A program made the translations under genes and the position numbers. The notes below the pieces were generated by a model, which made no database searches, was not told where the DNA came from, and saw only the letters and a program-made list of their open reading frames with translations. A DNA stretch of 6,528 nt from Candidatus Micrarchaeaceae archaeon (GTDB taxonomy: Archaea > Micrarchaeota > Micrarchaeia > Micrarchaeales > Micrarchaeaceae). Location: assembly GCA_027310535.1 (NCBI GenBank), contig DAIDAQ010000054.1, positions 1 through 6,528 on the forward strand. The letters are read 5' to 3'. Below are positions 1-6,029 of this stretch, piece by piece (within the stretch, counting starts at the first letter, position 1; the number at the start of each line of letters is the position of its first letter).

Positions 1-90
1 GCTTATATGGTTATGAGTCGGATGAAAAGTAATGAACAAGTTTCATTGAGTCCTGAGTATGCATCTTCTGGGATGGAGCCGCCAGCGTAG
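1..90 (+). CDS. C-terminal end of an unidentified upstream gene (partial)
   Basis: Frame 1 is open from the first base to a TAG at 88-90, giving 29 residues that end in SSGMEPPA. The last base of the TAG is the G of the next gene's GTG start, a one-base overlap typical of co-translated archaeal genes, and this is the main support. An open frame of this length can occur by chance, so the call is tentative. The fragment is polar and methionine-rich, with no motif, membrane segment or cysteine. No function can be assigned. Confidence 0.4.
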   Translation, partial: AYMVMSRMKSNEQVSLSPEYASSGMEPPA

Positions 91-545
91 TGAAATCTAA
101 AAACTATAAGATAGTCCCTTTTATGCAGTTCGTCTTAGATAAGTACTTTGTAAGAGAGTACCTCGCAGGAAGAGAGCCGAGCGAGGCTTTCGTCGGCTCA
201 GAAATGCTCGAAGATATGAAGCCTGGTGACTACTATGTCGATCGCCATTTGAGGAGCAACGTCGATATAAAGACCAGTATAAGAATGCCGGAGGAGGTAG
301 AAGGCGAATGGAATTTTGCCGAATGGCATGAAAGGTTGAGGATTTTCCCTTCGGCTATCATTGCTGCTGAGGAGGGGTTGCCAGTATGTCTTGAAAGCCC
401 AGGCTACATAACGTTGAAATTGTATGGAGCGCCCAAGGCTGATGCCATTCCTATTGCAATATTGGCATATGCCGGTGAAGAGGAAGAAGGCACATCGACG
501 GCAGATAAAAGCAAGCTGGGCAAACACCTCAGAACAGAGGGGTAA
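90..545 (+). CDS. Hypothetical protein, 151 aa
   Basis: I do not recognise this protein. It starts with GTG at 90, overlapping the preceding stop by one base, with a purine-rich GGATGGAG at 71-78 about 11 bases upstream as a possible ribosome site. An in-frame ATG at 123 (Met12) is the alternative start. The sequence looks like a soluble alpha/beta protein: a basic N-terminus, a mixed middle with PGDYYVDRH (residues 45-53) and aromatic WNFAEWHERLRIF (74-86), a hydrophobic IPIAILAYA stretch (120-128) too short to span a membrane, then a run of four glutamates (130-133) and a charged tail. It has one cysteine (100) and no metal-binding or nucleotide-binding motif. The opposite-strand frame over the same bases has no ribosome site and an implausible composition, so the plus strand is preferred. 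It is probably in an operon with the gene entering from the left and converges on the SET gene. Confidence 0.6.
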   Translation: MKSKNYKIVPFMQFVLDKYFVREYLAGREPSEAFVGSEMLEDMKPGDYYVDRHLRSNVDIKTSIRMPEEVEGEWNFAEWHERLRIFPSAIIAAEEGLPVCLESPGYITLKLYGAPKADAIPIAILAYAGEEEEGTSTADKSKLGKHLRTEG

Positions 546-590
546 ACAAGTAACAGAGTGTAAGCAATTGCCCCTTCCAGCATGCTTGCT

Positions 591-657
591 ACACCTATTG
601 GTGTCGTTTACGATCGCCGAGTCTCGCTAAGGTGCTGGCCGAGAGGTACTTCCTCTC
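591..657. other. Convergent intergenic stretch with two small hairpins
   Basis: Between the two convergent genes lie two perfect inverted repeats: ACACC-TATT-GGTGT at 591-604 and GAGAGG-TACTT-CCTCTC at 641-657. Being palindromic they could fold in transcripts from either strand and may mark or protect 3' ends. Neither is followed by a T run on either strand, so they are not convincing terminators by the usual archaeal signal. No tRNA or C/D-box RNA could be fitted to this stretch. A minus-strand reading frame also crosses it (see findings). Confidence 0.3.
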
Positions 658-697
658 CTGCTGCATCATCTGAATTTCCGGAGCAACATGGTCTATG

Positions 698-1228
698 TCA
701 TTCGCCTTTTTCTCTCTTCGTGCTCTTCTCCATCTTCTTCATGATGAAATCCGGCAGCATCCTTTCCCTGAAATATCCCATCTGGACCGATCTCGGCAGT
801 GTGGGGAACATCCTTATCGTTTTCCTGCAGTTCCTCGACCCACATCTGCATGGTATCCTCCACAGTCTGTACCAGTCTATCCCCCATGCCTTGTCGTCTG
901 TCCATTCGGTTGTCGAATAATCATAGGTTATCTCTTCACCCCTATGAATATCCCTGCGTGCAATCAACCTTCTCGTCCCATGTATTCCTGCGTTCGGGTT
1001 GCACGAATGATTGAAGTATATTCCCGGCTTCTCCAGAATGAGATACGTCCTGTCGGATATCTGGAACGGGTCATCTATCCTTATCTTTCCGGACTCATAT
1101 TTTGCTTTTAGGTTGGGAATGGACACTTTCATGCCGCGCATGGTATAGATTAACGCACCCTTCCTGATGTCTTCTCCTGCAAATACTCCAAAGCCCTCTA
1201 TGTCGGACTCTTTCACTTGGATTTTCAT
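698..1228 (-). CDS. SET-domain protein lysine methyltransferase with post-SET zinc motif
   Basis: A 176-residue single-domain SET protein, expected to transfer a methyl group from S-adenosylmethionine to a lysine side chain of a protein. The core motifs are present in order: GFGVFA (residues 12-17, cofactor side), FNHSCNPNAG (72-81, the pseudoknot NHS/C motif), and GEEITYDY (97-104, with the catalytic tyrosine region). A post-SET cysteine cluster CRCGSRNC follows (127, 129, 134). With Cys76 this supplies the usual four zinc ligands, so the enzyme looks intact. After the SET fold comes a short helix and a lysine/glutamate-rich tail (about 164-176). The ATG at 1228 overlaps the stop of the 40-codon ORF as ATGA, which fixes the start and suggests coupled translation. 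The target is unknown; histones, other chromatin proteins or ribosomal proteins are plausible by analogy with other prokaryotic SET enzymes. Confidence 0.9.
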   Translation of the reverse strand: MKIQVKESDIEGFGVFAGEDIRKGALIYTMRGMKVSIPNLKAKYESGKIRIDDPFQISDRTYLILEKPGIYFNHSCNPNAGIHGTRRLIARRDIHRGEEITYDYSTTEWTDDKAWGIDWYRLWRIPCRCGSRNCRKTIRMFPTLPRSVQMGYFRERMLPDFIMKKMEKSTKREKGE

Positions 1229-1347
1229 TTATTCACGTCTTGAACGGGCCTTCCTGTCCGGCATGACTCGCCCTTCCTCTTCCTCGTATACCCCAGCATG
1301 TCCCTCTGGAAGTCAGGGTCCCTCGCTACATCGAGCATCGCCTCCAT
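1225..1347 (-). CDS. Small hypothetical ORF, 40 aa, coupled to SET gene
   Basis: A 40-residue ORF reading MEAMLDVARDPDFQRDMLGY at its start and ending in a basic, polar tail (KRKGESCRTGRPVQDVNK). Two things suggest it is translated: a strong Shine-Dalgarno sequence (AAGGAGGAG, 1360-1368) a dozen bases before its ATG, and a TGA that overlaps the SET gene's ATG as ATGA. The N-terminal half is predicted helical and acidic, the C-terminal part basic. It matches no family I can name. In the same frame a TAA lies just before the ribosome site and immediately after the tRNA, so the ORF cannot extend further upstream. It may be a leader peptide that couples ribosomes to the SET gene, a small partner protein, or a remnant of a longer gene cut short beside the tRNA. 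Confidence 0.5.
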   Translation of the reverse strand: MEAMLDVARDPDFQRDMLGYTRKRKGESCRTGRPVQDVNK

Positions 1348-1359
1348 CAGAGCCTTTCT

Positions 1360-1368
1360 CTCCTCCTT
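1360..1368 (-). promoter_or_regulatory. Shine-Dalgarno sequence of the 40-aa ORF
   Basis: AAGGAGGAG on the minus strand is close to a full match to the archaeal anti-Shine-Dalgarno (CCTCC core). It ends 12 bases before the ATG at 1347, slightly long but workable, and begins only ten bases after the mature 3' end of the tRNA. Confidence 0.5.
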
Positions 1369-1377
1369 GGAATCTTA

Positions 1378-1487
1378 TGCGATCGCCGGGATTTGAACCC
1401 GGGTTTTTGCCTTTCCTTCTTGATGGGACTTCTTTCTAAGAAGTTACTTGGAGGGGCAAAGTCCTAACCAGGCTAGACTACGATCGC
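1378..1487 (-). tRNA. Intron-containing tRNA, best read as tRNA-Gly(UCC)
   Basis: The cloverleaf is complete. The acceptor stem GCGATCG pairs perfectly with CGATCGC. T8 and A9 are present; the D stem is GTCT/GGAC with one G-U pair, and the D loop AGCCTGGTTA carries G18-G19. The anticodon stem is TTGCC/GGCAA, the variable loop is AAAC (four bases, C48 available to pair with G15), the T stem CCGGG/CCCGG is perfect, the T loop is TTCAAAT, and the discriminator is A73. CCA is not encoded. With a 36-base intron at 37/38 removed the tRNA is 74 bases. The anticodon loop reads CC-TCC-AA, giving UCC (Gly). G1-C72, C2-G71, G3-C70 and the C35-C36 anticodon fit glycine identity. Position 33 is C instead of the near-universal U. 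Shifting the loop by one base would give U33 and anticodon CCA (Trp), but costs a C-A mismatch in the stem and an extra base at position 26, so it is less likely. Confidence 0.85.
1413..1448 (-). other. tRNA intron at position 37/38
   Basis: 36 bases between A37 (1449) and A38 (1412). It contains a perfect 7-bp hairpin, ACTTCTT-AGA-AAGAAGT (1428-1444). A second copy of AAGAAG near its 3' end could pair with the same CTTCTT. Archaeal tRNA introns are normally cut by the splicing endonuclease at a bulge-helix-bulge. Here only CCT/AGG pairs (C32, C33, U34) next to an AAA bulge can be drawn by eye, with a C-A mismatch at the fourth pair and no good inner helix. The junctions are therefore inferred from the cloverleaf, and the exact ends could be off by a base or two. 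Confidence 0.65.
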
Positions 1488-1512
1488 ACAAGTTAGTAAT
1501 GCATATGGAAGA

Positions 1513-1520
1513 TATTTAAA
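1513..1520 (-). promoter_or_regulatory. Box A (TATA) promoter of the tRNA
   Basis: TTTAAATA on the minus strand, with its proximal edge 26 bases before the tRNA's first base, which is the standard archaeal box A distance if transcription starts at or just before the tRNA. It sits in the 44-base gap after the gatE stop, so the tRNA has its own promoter. No comparable element was seen between the tRNA and the SET gene, so it may also drive the 40-aa ORF and the SET gene. Confidence 0.65.
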
Positions 1521-1531
1521 CGGCTTCAGCG

Positions 1532-3376
1532 TCAGAGCAGGCTGTTGAGCTCTTCTCCATCAATATTCAGCCTGTGCCTCATCATGACTGCGCTCTTTAC
1601 CGAGTCGGCATCCCCCTTTTTTATCTCCTTCTTGATCTGTGCGACCAGAGCCGAGAGCTTTGGGCCAGTTATCTTTCCGAGGTCCAGCTCTCTGACTATA
1701 GCACCCACACCGCCATCCTCCTTTGAAACTCTCTTCAGAATCTCGTCTATGGCTTGCTTAGTTATCTTGCCAGAATCATAGAGCGTAAACAGCTCGACCA
1801 ACCGCTCCTCTTTTATACCATCGACAGGATAGCTGTCCCTGCTAAGTTCTGTGAACTTTTGGAGAATGATATTGGCGACCAGTCTCTTGTCTGCTTTTGT
1901 CTTGCCGGTTATGCTCTTGTAAAGCTGTAGTCGAGGCGATTTCAGCATCCTCCTCACGAGGTCTTCGTCCTTCAGCTGGACCTTCAGAGCTTCGGTTTCG
2001 CGTTCGAGGTCTGGTGCGGCCAGCGCAGCCGCCTTTAGCATGTTCTCGTCCACCAATATAGGCTTGACATCTGTCTCTGGGTACATTCTTGAGCCACCAG
2101 GCAGCGGCCTTGTAAACCTTGAGGTGCACGATGAGTCATTCACTGCGACCCTTGTCTCAACAGGCACACCTTCTATAGCTTGGATGGCCCTTAGCCTAGC
2201 CTTCTCTATTGCGTTCTCAGCAATACCCGCCTTCTCCGCTATAAGTATAAACGGGTCGTCCTCTCTTGAGCCTAGGGTCTTGCGCAGCTCTTTCAATTCG
2301 CTCTCCGTAAAGCCATACGACCAAATGTTCTCGTCGCTGTGGATTATCCCGCCCGCGCCAACTGTCTTTGCATAGTCGCTGATCTCGCTGCCCAGCCTCC
2401 TGTTCGGGTTTATCTCCCTTCCGAGGAGCCCTGCAAACCCCGGCAACGCGAATGCAAGGCATTTCCCCCCATTATCCAGCTTTGATTTTATTATCTGCAC
2501 TTTCGTATTGGCGAAGACGTTTGTGGCATTTGTTGCCTTGCCAACCTTTGCCCCTGCCTTTTTCAGCAGCACGGCAATCTCTGCCAGTTCCCTCTGCCTT
2601 TTCACTTCATTCTCGACAAACTTGTCAAGCATAGAGACATCCTGGAGCCCTTTGAGCTCAACCCTCGCCCCGTCCCCTATTGAGACGTTTACGTCCTGCC
2701 TTATGGTGCCTAGGCCGCGCTTCACCTTCCCAGTGAGCCTTAGCAAGGTGCCAAGATAGAGGGCAACCTCCTTGGCAGCCTCAGGGTTTGGAATATCCGC
2801 CGAGGTTGCTATTTCAATGAGAGGTATGCCAAGCCTATCTATGTTGTAGGCTACTTCAGTGCCGTAGTCCTTCTCGATGCCTGCCGATTCCTCCTCCAAG
2901 CAGAGCGATGGTATTGCAATGTGGTGCCCATTGGCGCTTATGGAGCCGTCAAAGCCAATGAGCATAGTGCGCTGGAATGCGCTTGTGTCGCTGCCGTCGA
3001 TTACGCCCTTGCGCATGGGCTCGATCTCATCTAGCGTGTTCATCCCCATGGCATGCGCTAGCGAGAGCGCTATCTTAAGAGCCTCGATGTCCAAAGAATG
3101 GGGTGGTTCCTCGTCTATGTCTACAAGGCAGGTCGAGCCCCTGAATAGATTATACTCAAAGAGGCGCTTCTTGCTCTCCTCGAACTGCGCTGACATGTCA
3201 ATGTTTCCTAGTTCACCGGCAACAGCCCTTTGCATCCTATATACCTTGCCGATGCTCTTGCCGTCCTGTTCTGTGGAGCATGAGCAGAACAGCTTGCCAT
3301 TTGTGTCAAGCCGCTGGTGGATTTCCAGGCCGCACTTGAACCCCAGTTTCCTGTATTCTGCATCATCCATAGTCAC
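1532..3376 (-). CDS. gatE: Glu-tRNA(Gln) amidotransferase subunit E
   Basis: The kinase/transamidase subunit of the archaeal GatDE complex. It binds misacylated Glu-tRNA(Gln), activates the glutamyl carboxylate with ATP and amidates it to Gln-tRNA(Gln) with ammonia released by GatD. At 614 residues it is near the usual family length and has all regions. The GatB-like catalytic cradle shows GLEIHQRLDT (16-25), IDEEPPH (87-93), VIDGSDTSAFQRT (125-137), YNIDRLGIPLIEIAT (177-191) and GLGTIRQDVNVSI (221-233). An AspRS-like insertion lies at roughly 285-410. The cradle resumes with SRMYPETDVKPI (429-440), and a helical YqeY-like tRNA-binding tail runs from about 460 to the end. The GTG at 3376 overlaps the gatD stop (GTGA); the ATG at 3370, two bases after that stop, is an equally good start and would shorten the protein by two residues. 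It is the last gene of the operon. No truncation is seen. Confidence 0.97.
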   Translation of the reverse strand: MTMDDAEYRKLGFKCGLEIHQRLDTNGKLFCSCSTEQDGKSIGKVYRMQRAVAGELGNIDMSAQFEESKKRLFEYNLFRGSTCLVDIDEEPPHSLDIEALKIALSLAHAMGMNTLDEIEPMRKGVIDGSDTSAFQRTMLIGFDGSISANGHHIAIPSLCLEEESAGIEKDYGTEVAYNIDRLGIPLIEIATSADIPNPEAAKEVALYLGTLLRLTGKVKRGLGTIRQDVNVSIGDGARVELKGLQDVSMLDKFVENEVKRQRELAEIAVLLKKAGAKVGKATNATNVFANTKVQIIKSKLDNGGKCLAFALPGFAGLLGREINPNRRLGSEISDYAKTVGAGGIIHSDENIWSYGFTESELKELRKTLGSREDDPFILIAEKAGIAENAIEKARLRAIQAIEGVPVETRVAVNDSSCTSRFTRPLPGGSRMYPETDVKPILVDENMLKAAALAAPDLERETEALKVQLKDEDLVRRMLKSPRLQLYKSITGKTKADKRLVANIILQKFTELSRDSYPVDGIKEERLVELFTLYDSGKITKQAIDEILKRVSKEDGGVGAIVRELDLGKITGPKLSALVAQIKKEIKKGDADSVKSAVMMRHRLNIDGEELNSLL

Positions 3377-4707
3377 ACCAGAAATGCATCATAGTCTGTA
3401 CGCTCGCTTATCTCTCCAGCCATGTTCCTTTTAAGCAGCGCCTTCGCTTCCTCTTTGTTATAGTTGCCGAGGAGCCAGCCGAGCTTCACGTATGCGGTCT
3501 CGGGTGTCATGTCCTCGCAATAGACAACGCCGGCAGAGCTAAGGAGGCGCAGGTTCCTGTAGACATTCGGATGCACTCTCCCGTAAAGGCATTGCGACGT
3601 CATGCCGACTATCGCCCCATTGTCGATCGCGCCCTTGATATATGGCAGCCAGCTCTTCCCTTTCTCTACCGGCGATATCGGCGCTGAGCCGAGCCCTGTT
3701 CCCTCAAGTATCAACCCTGTGTAACCCTTGCCGGTATAGAACTCCAGCACCGAGGGGTCAGAGTTGGGGAAGACCTTAACGAGCGCCACTTTTGGGTTGA
3801 ACTTGTCCAACACTCTAAGCTTCTCCCTGTTTTCGTTGTCTATCTTCCTGTAATCGCCCTTGTATTCTATCTCACCTGTGCGCCTCACCAGCGCTATCCC
3901 CCTGCCATTTATCGCCCTGAACGCGTCCCTTCTGGACGTGTGCATCTTCCTCACCTTCGTCCCTCTTATGAACGCACATTCACTGTCTGAGCTGTTGTGG
4001 TGCATGCAGATCCCGACCTCAGCTACGTTTGACCTTGCCGCTATGCTGGTTGAACAGTAGAGATTCATGAATGCATCGCTCGAGCCCCTGTCGCTGCTCC
4101 TCTGGGAACCGGTGAGCACAACTGGCGCGTTCAGGTTTCTCAGCATGAACGAGATCGCTGCTGCAGTATAGTGCATTATGTCTGTGCCGTGCGTGATGAT
4201 GACTCCCCTCGCGCCATTTGACAGCTCCCTTGCAGCCGCCTTTGCCATCTTCCCCCATTCCAAGTATGTCATGTCCTCGCTGGCTATGCTCATGAGCGGC
4301 ACCACTGAGACGTTGGCAACATCTGTGATCTCTGGCACCTCATAGAGCAGCTCTTCTGGTTTGGTCAGCATATAGGCCGCTCCGGTTTTATAGTCAACCC
4401 TGCTGCCTATCGTGCCACCAGTGTAAATCAGAGACACCTTGCTGAGCTCTGTGTTCGCCTTGATGCTCAGCTTGTGGAACTTTGCTGTTATCTTCTCCTT
4501 CCTGAGCTTCTCAACCTTATAGTGCTTGGGGTTTATGCCGATGTTATAGCCGCTCTTCAACTTTATCACGAAGATGTCGGGGTCGTTCGCCTCAGTGCTG
4601 GGCATTACCTCTCCCTCAAGCTTCACTTTCCCTGAGGTAAGCCTGACGCTGTCCCCCAACCCCGCATTGATCGACTTGAGGAGTGCTGTTATCTTTTCGC
4701 CGTACAT
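3373..4707 (-). CDS. gatD: Glu-tRNA(Gln) amidotransferase subunit D (asparaginase-like)
   Basis: The amidase subunit of GatDE: an asparaginase-type enzyme that releases ammonia from an amide donor and channels it to GatE. It is 444 residues long, as expected. The N-terminal part (about 1-80) is the small beta-barrel domain that distinguishes GatD from free asparaginases. The catalytic domain begins at IYTGGTIGS (94-102), with the nucleophilic threonine at T99. The second catalytic motif is ITHGTDIMHY (171-180), with T175 and D176, and the lysine is probably K251 in GTKVRKMHTSRRDAF (249-263). These correspond to the Thr/Thr/Asp/Lys set known from archaeal GatD. Further family segments are VVLTGSQRSSDRGSSDA (196-212) and LILEGTGLGSAP (332-343). 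The ATG directly abuts the stop of the methylthiotransferase gene (TGAATG), so translation is probably coupled; only a weak GTGGG precedes it. Confidence 0.97.
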   Translation of the reverse strand: MYGEKITALLKSINAGLGDSVRLTSGKVKLEGEVMPSTEANDPDIFVIKLKSGYNIGINPKHYKVEKLRKEKITAKFHKLSIKANTELSKVSLIYTGGTIGSRVDYKTGAAYMLTKPEELLYEVPEITDVANVSVVPLMSIASEDMTYLEWGKMAKAAARELSNGARGVIITHGTDIMHYTAAAISFMLRNLNAPVVLTGSQRSSDRGSSDAFMNLYCSTSIAARSNVAEVGICMHHNSSDSECAFIRGTKVRKMHTSRRDAFRAINGRGIALVRRTGEIEYKGDYRKIDNENREKLRVLDKFNPKVALVKVFPNSDPSVLEFYTGKGYTGLILEGTGLGSAPISPVEKGKSWLPYIKGAIDNGAIVGMTSQCLYGRVHPNVYRNLRLLSSAGVVYCEDMTPETAYVKLGWLLGNYNKEEAKALLKRNMAGEISERTDYDAFLV

Positions 4708-5979
4708 TCAACCCACTCTGCAATACAGAACATTACAAGATGCTGCATAAACGCTTAAATCCATATAGCTGCCCGGCTCAGCGCCATTGCTGTCCTGCAC
4801 AACCACCTGCTTGTAGGAATCCGTGCGCCCGTTAAGAGATGTTTCGGTGCGTTCTGTCATGAGGGCTCTTACGTTAGTTCCAACATATGCGGAATTTAAA
4901 GTTTTCTGGAGACCTCTCACCTTCCTAGAAAGAACCATGCTCCTGTTCTTGATTGTCTCGGCACTCAGCTGCTTCATCCTTGAGGCCCTTGCATGGTGCC
5001 TAACCCAGAACCTCGATACGTTCGTTATGTCCGGCCTCGCCTCCTCTACCAGGTTGACCGTCCTGTCGAAATCGCCCTCGCTCTCGGTAGGGTAGCCCAC
5101 TATGATGTCAGTCTCTATAGAGATGCCCTTGACACCCCGTCTCAGCTTGCGGGCGTATTCCGCAAACGTCCCTGCTGTACATTTTCTTCCCATACTCTTC
5201 AGCACGCTGTCGCTGCCTGACTGCACAGGCAGGTGTACGAACCTGTAGAATCTACCGTCGGAATTGAAGGCGTCAATCAGCCTGTCGATGTAGCCGCCGA
5301 GATGGTCCGGATTGAGCATCCCAACCCTGACCCTGAAGTCCCCTTTGATCTGTGATATCTTGCCCATCAGTTCCGCTATGTCTGTTCCGCTGTCCGCCCC
5401 ATATGCACCCATGTCCTGCGAGGTTAGCTGCACCTCCTTAGCGCCGGATTTAACGCTGTTCTCCACAGCTCTGATTATTACTCGATCAGGGAAACTGTGC
5501 AGTTTTCCCCTTGCGAACTTGGTCTCGCAGAAGCTGCACGACGAGATGCATCCCTCGCTGGCAGGCACTCTCGCCACCACGCCGCTTGGATCCAAGTAAG
5601 CGGGCTTTTCGGTTGCCGAGGGCTTGGAATATACCGCCGATCTCCCCATATGCGCTTCCATCACTGCACTTACTATCCTATGTACATTGGCAGTGGTCAC
5701 CATTGTCGCGCCGGGCGCGTGCTTCCTTACCACATCAGGATTGGCCCCGGCCATGCATCCTGCGATTACAAGTTTTGCACCATGTTTGTTCAACCTGTCT
5801 ATGGTGTCAAGGATTCTCTGCTCTGTGGGCCTCTTCACAGTGCATGTATTGAGCACGACCACGTCAGCGTCGTCTGCCCTCGCCGCAGACTCGATGCCGC
5901 TGGACTTTAGCAGCGACTTCATGATGTCGCTGTCCGCCTGGTTGAGCGTGCAACCATAAGTCTTAATATAAGTTCTCAT
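4708..5979 (-). CDS. MtaB-like tRNA t6A37 methylthiotransferase (radical SAM)
   Basis: An archaeal/eukaryotic-type (CDKAL1/e-MtaB) methylthiotransferase, expected to convert t6A to ms2t6A at position 37 of tRNAs decoding ANN codons. Counting from the ATG at 5979, it has an N-terminal MTTase domain with three cluster-binding cysteines in YGCTLNQAD (C10), NTCTV (C46) and AGCMAG (C75). The radical-SAM domain has GCISSCSFC (C144, C148, C151; CxxxCxxC), followed by LTSQDMGAYG and VHLPVQSGSDSVLKSMGRK. A C-terminal TRAM RNA-binding domain covers about the last 65 residues. An in-frame GTG at 6000 would add seven residues, but the ATG is chosen because the protein then begins MRTYIKTYGCT like its relatives and because box A predicts transcription starting near 6000. 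One oddity: the usual F-x-x-R-P-G-T-x-A segment reads FWVRHHARASRM. It is the first gene of the operon with gatD and gatE. Confidence 0.93.
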   Translation of the reverse strand: MRTYIKTYGCTLNQADSDIMKSLLKSSGIESAARADDADVVVLNTCTVKRPTEQRILDTIDRLNKHGAKLVIAGCMAGANPDVVRKHAPGATMVTTANVHRIVSAVMEAHMGRSAVYSKPSATEKPAYLDPSGVVARVPASEGCISSCSFCETKFARGKLHSFPDRVIIRAVENSVKSGAKEVQLTSQDMGAYGADSGTDIAELMGKISQIKGDFRVRVGMLNPDHLGGYIDRLIDAFNSDGRFYRFVHLPVQSGSDSVLKSMGRKCTAGTFAEYARKLRRGVKGISIETDIIVGYPTESEGDFDRTVNLVEEARPDITNVSRFWVRHHARASRMKQLSAETIKNRSMVLSRKVRGLQKTLNSAYVGTNVRALMTERTETSLNGRTDSYKQVVVQDSNGAEPGSYMDLSVYAASCNVLYCRVG

Positions 5980-6020
5980 GCATAACACTGAAAGCAACAC
6001 AGGCAGTTTGGAATCTCAGG

Positions 6021-6028
6021 TTTATAGG
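6021..6028 (-). promoter_or_regulatory. Box A (TATA) promoter of the mtaB-like/gatD/gatE operon
   Basis: CCTATAAA on the minus strand, about 26 bases upstream of a predicted start near 5996-6000, giving a leader of roughly 20 bases before the ATG at 5979. The element read on the other strand is TTTATAGG, so it might also serve the divergent zinc-finger gene, with a start near 6048. No Shine-Dalgarno sequence is visible before the 5979 ATG, consistent with a short-leader transcript. Confidence 0.5.
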
Positions 6029-6029
6029 C

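Noticed and set aside
198..527. Minus-strand 109-residue frame under the first plus-strand gene
   Set aside because: No ribosome site, a cysteine- and aromatic-rich composition typical of antisense frames, and no junction with a neighbouring gene. The plus frame has a coupled start.
611..619. CGATCGCCG repeated at the tRNA 3' end (1380-1388), as if an attachment-site copy flanked the SET block
   Set aside because: Only nine bases match, six of them a self-complementary CGATCG, and there is no integrase or other mobile gene between the copies. Chance is sufficient.
640..690. C/D-box guide RNA on the minus strand (ATGATG resembling box C)
   Set aside because: No box D (CTGA) at a suitable distance and no D'/C' pair could be found.
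1167..1439. Plus-strand 90-residue frame across the SET start and tRNA
   Set aside because: It is antisense to the SET gene, the 40-aa ORF and a well-formed tRNA; a proline/serine-rich shadow.
2877..3434. Long plus-strand frame (185 codons) opposite gatE
   Set aside because: It lies entirely antisense to conserved GatE/GatD coding sequence; open only because of codon bias on the true strand.
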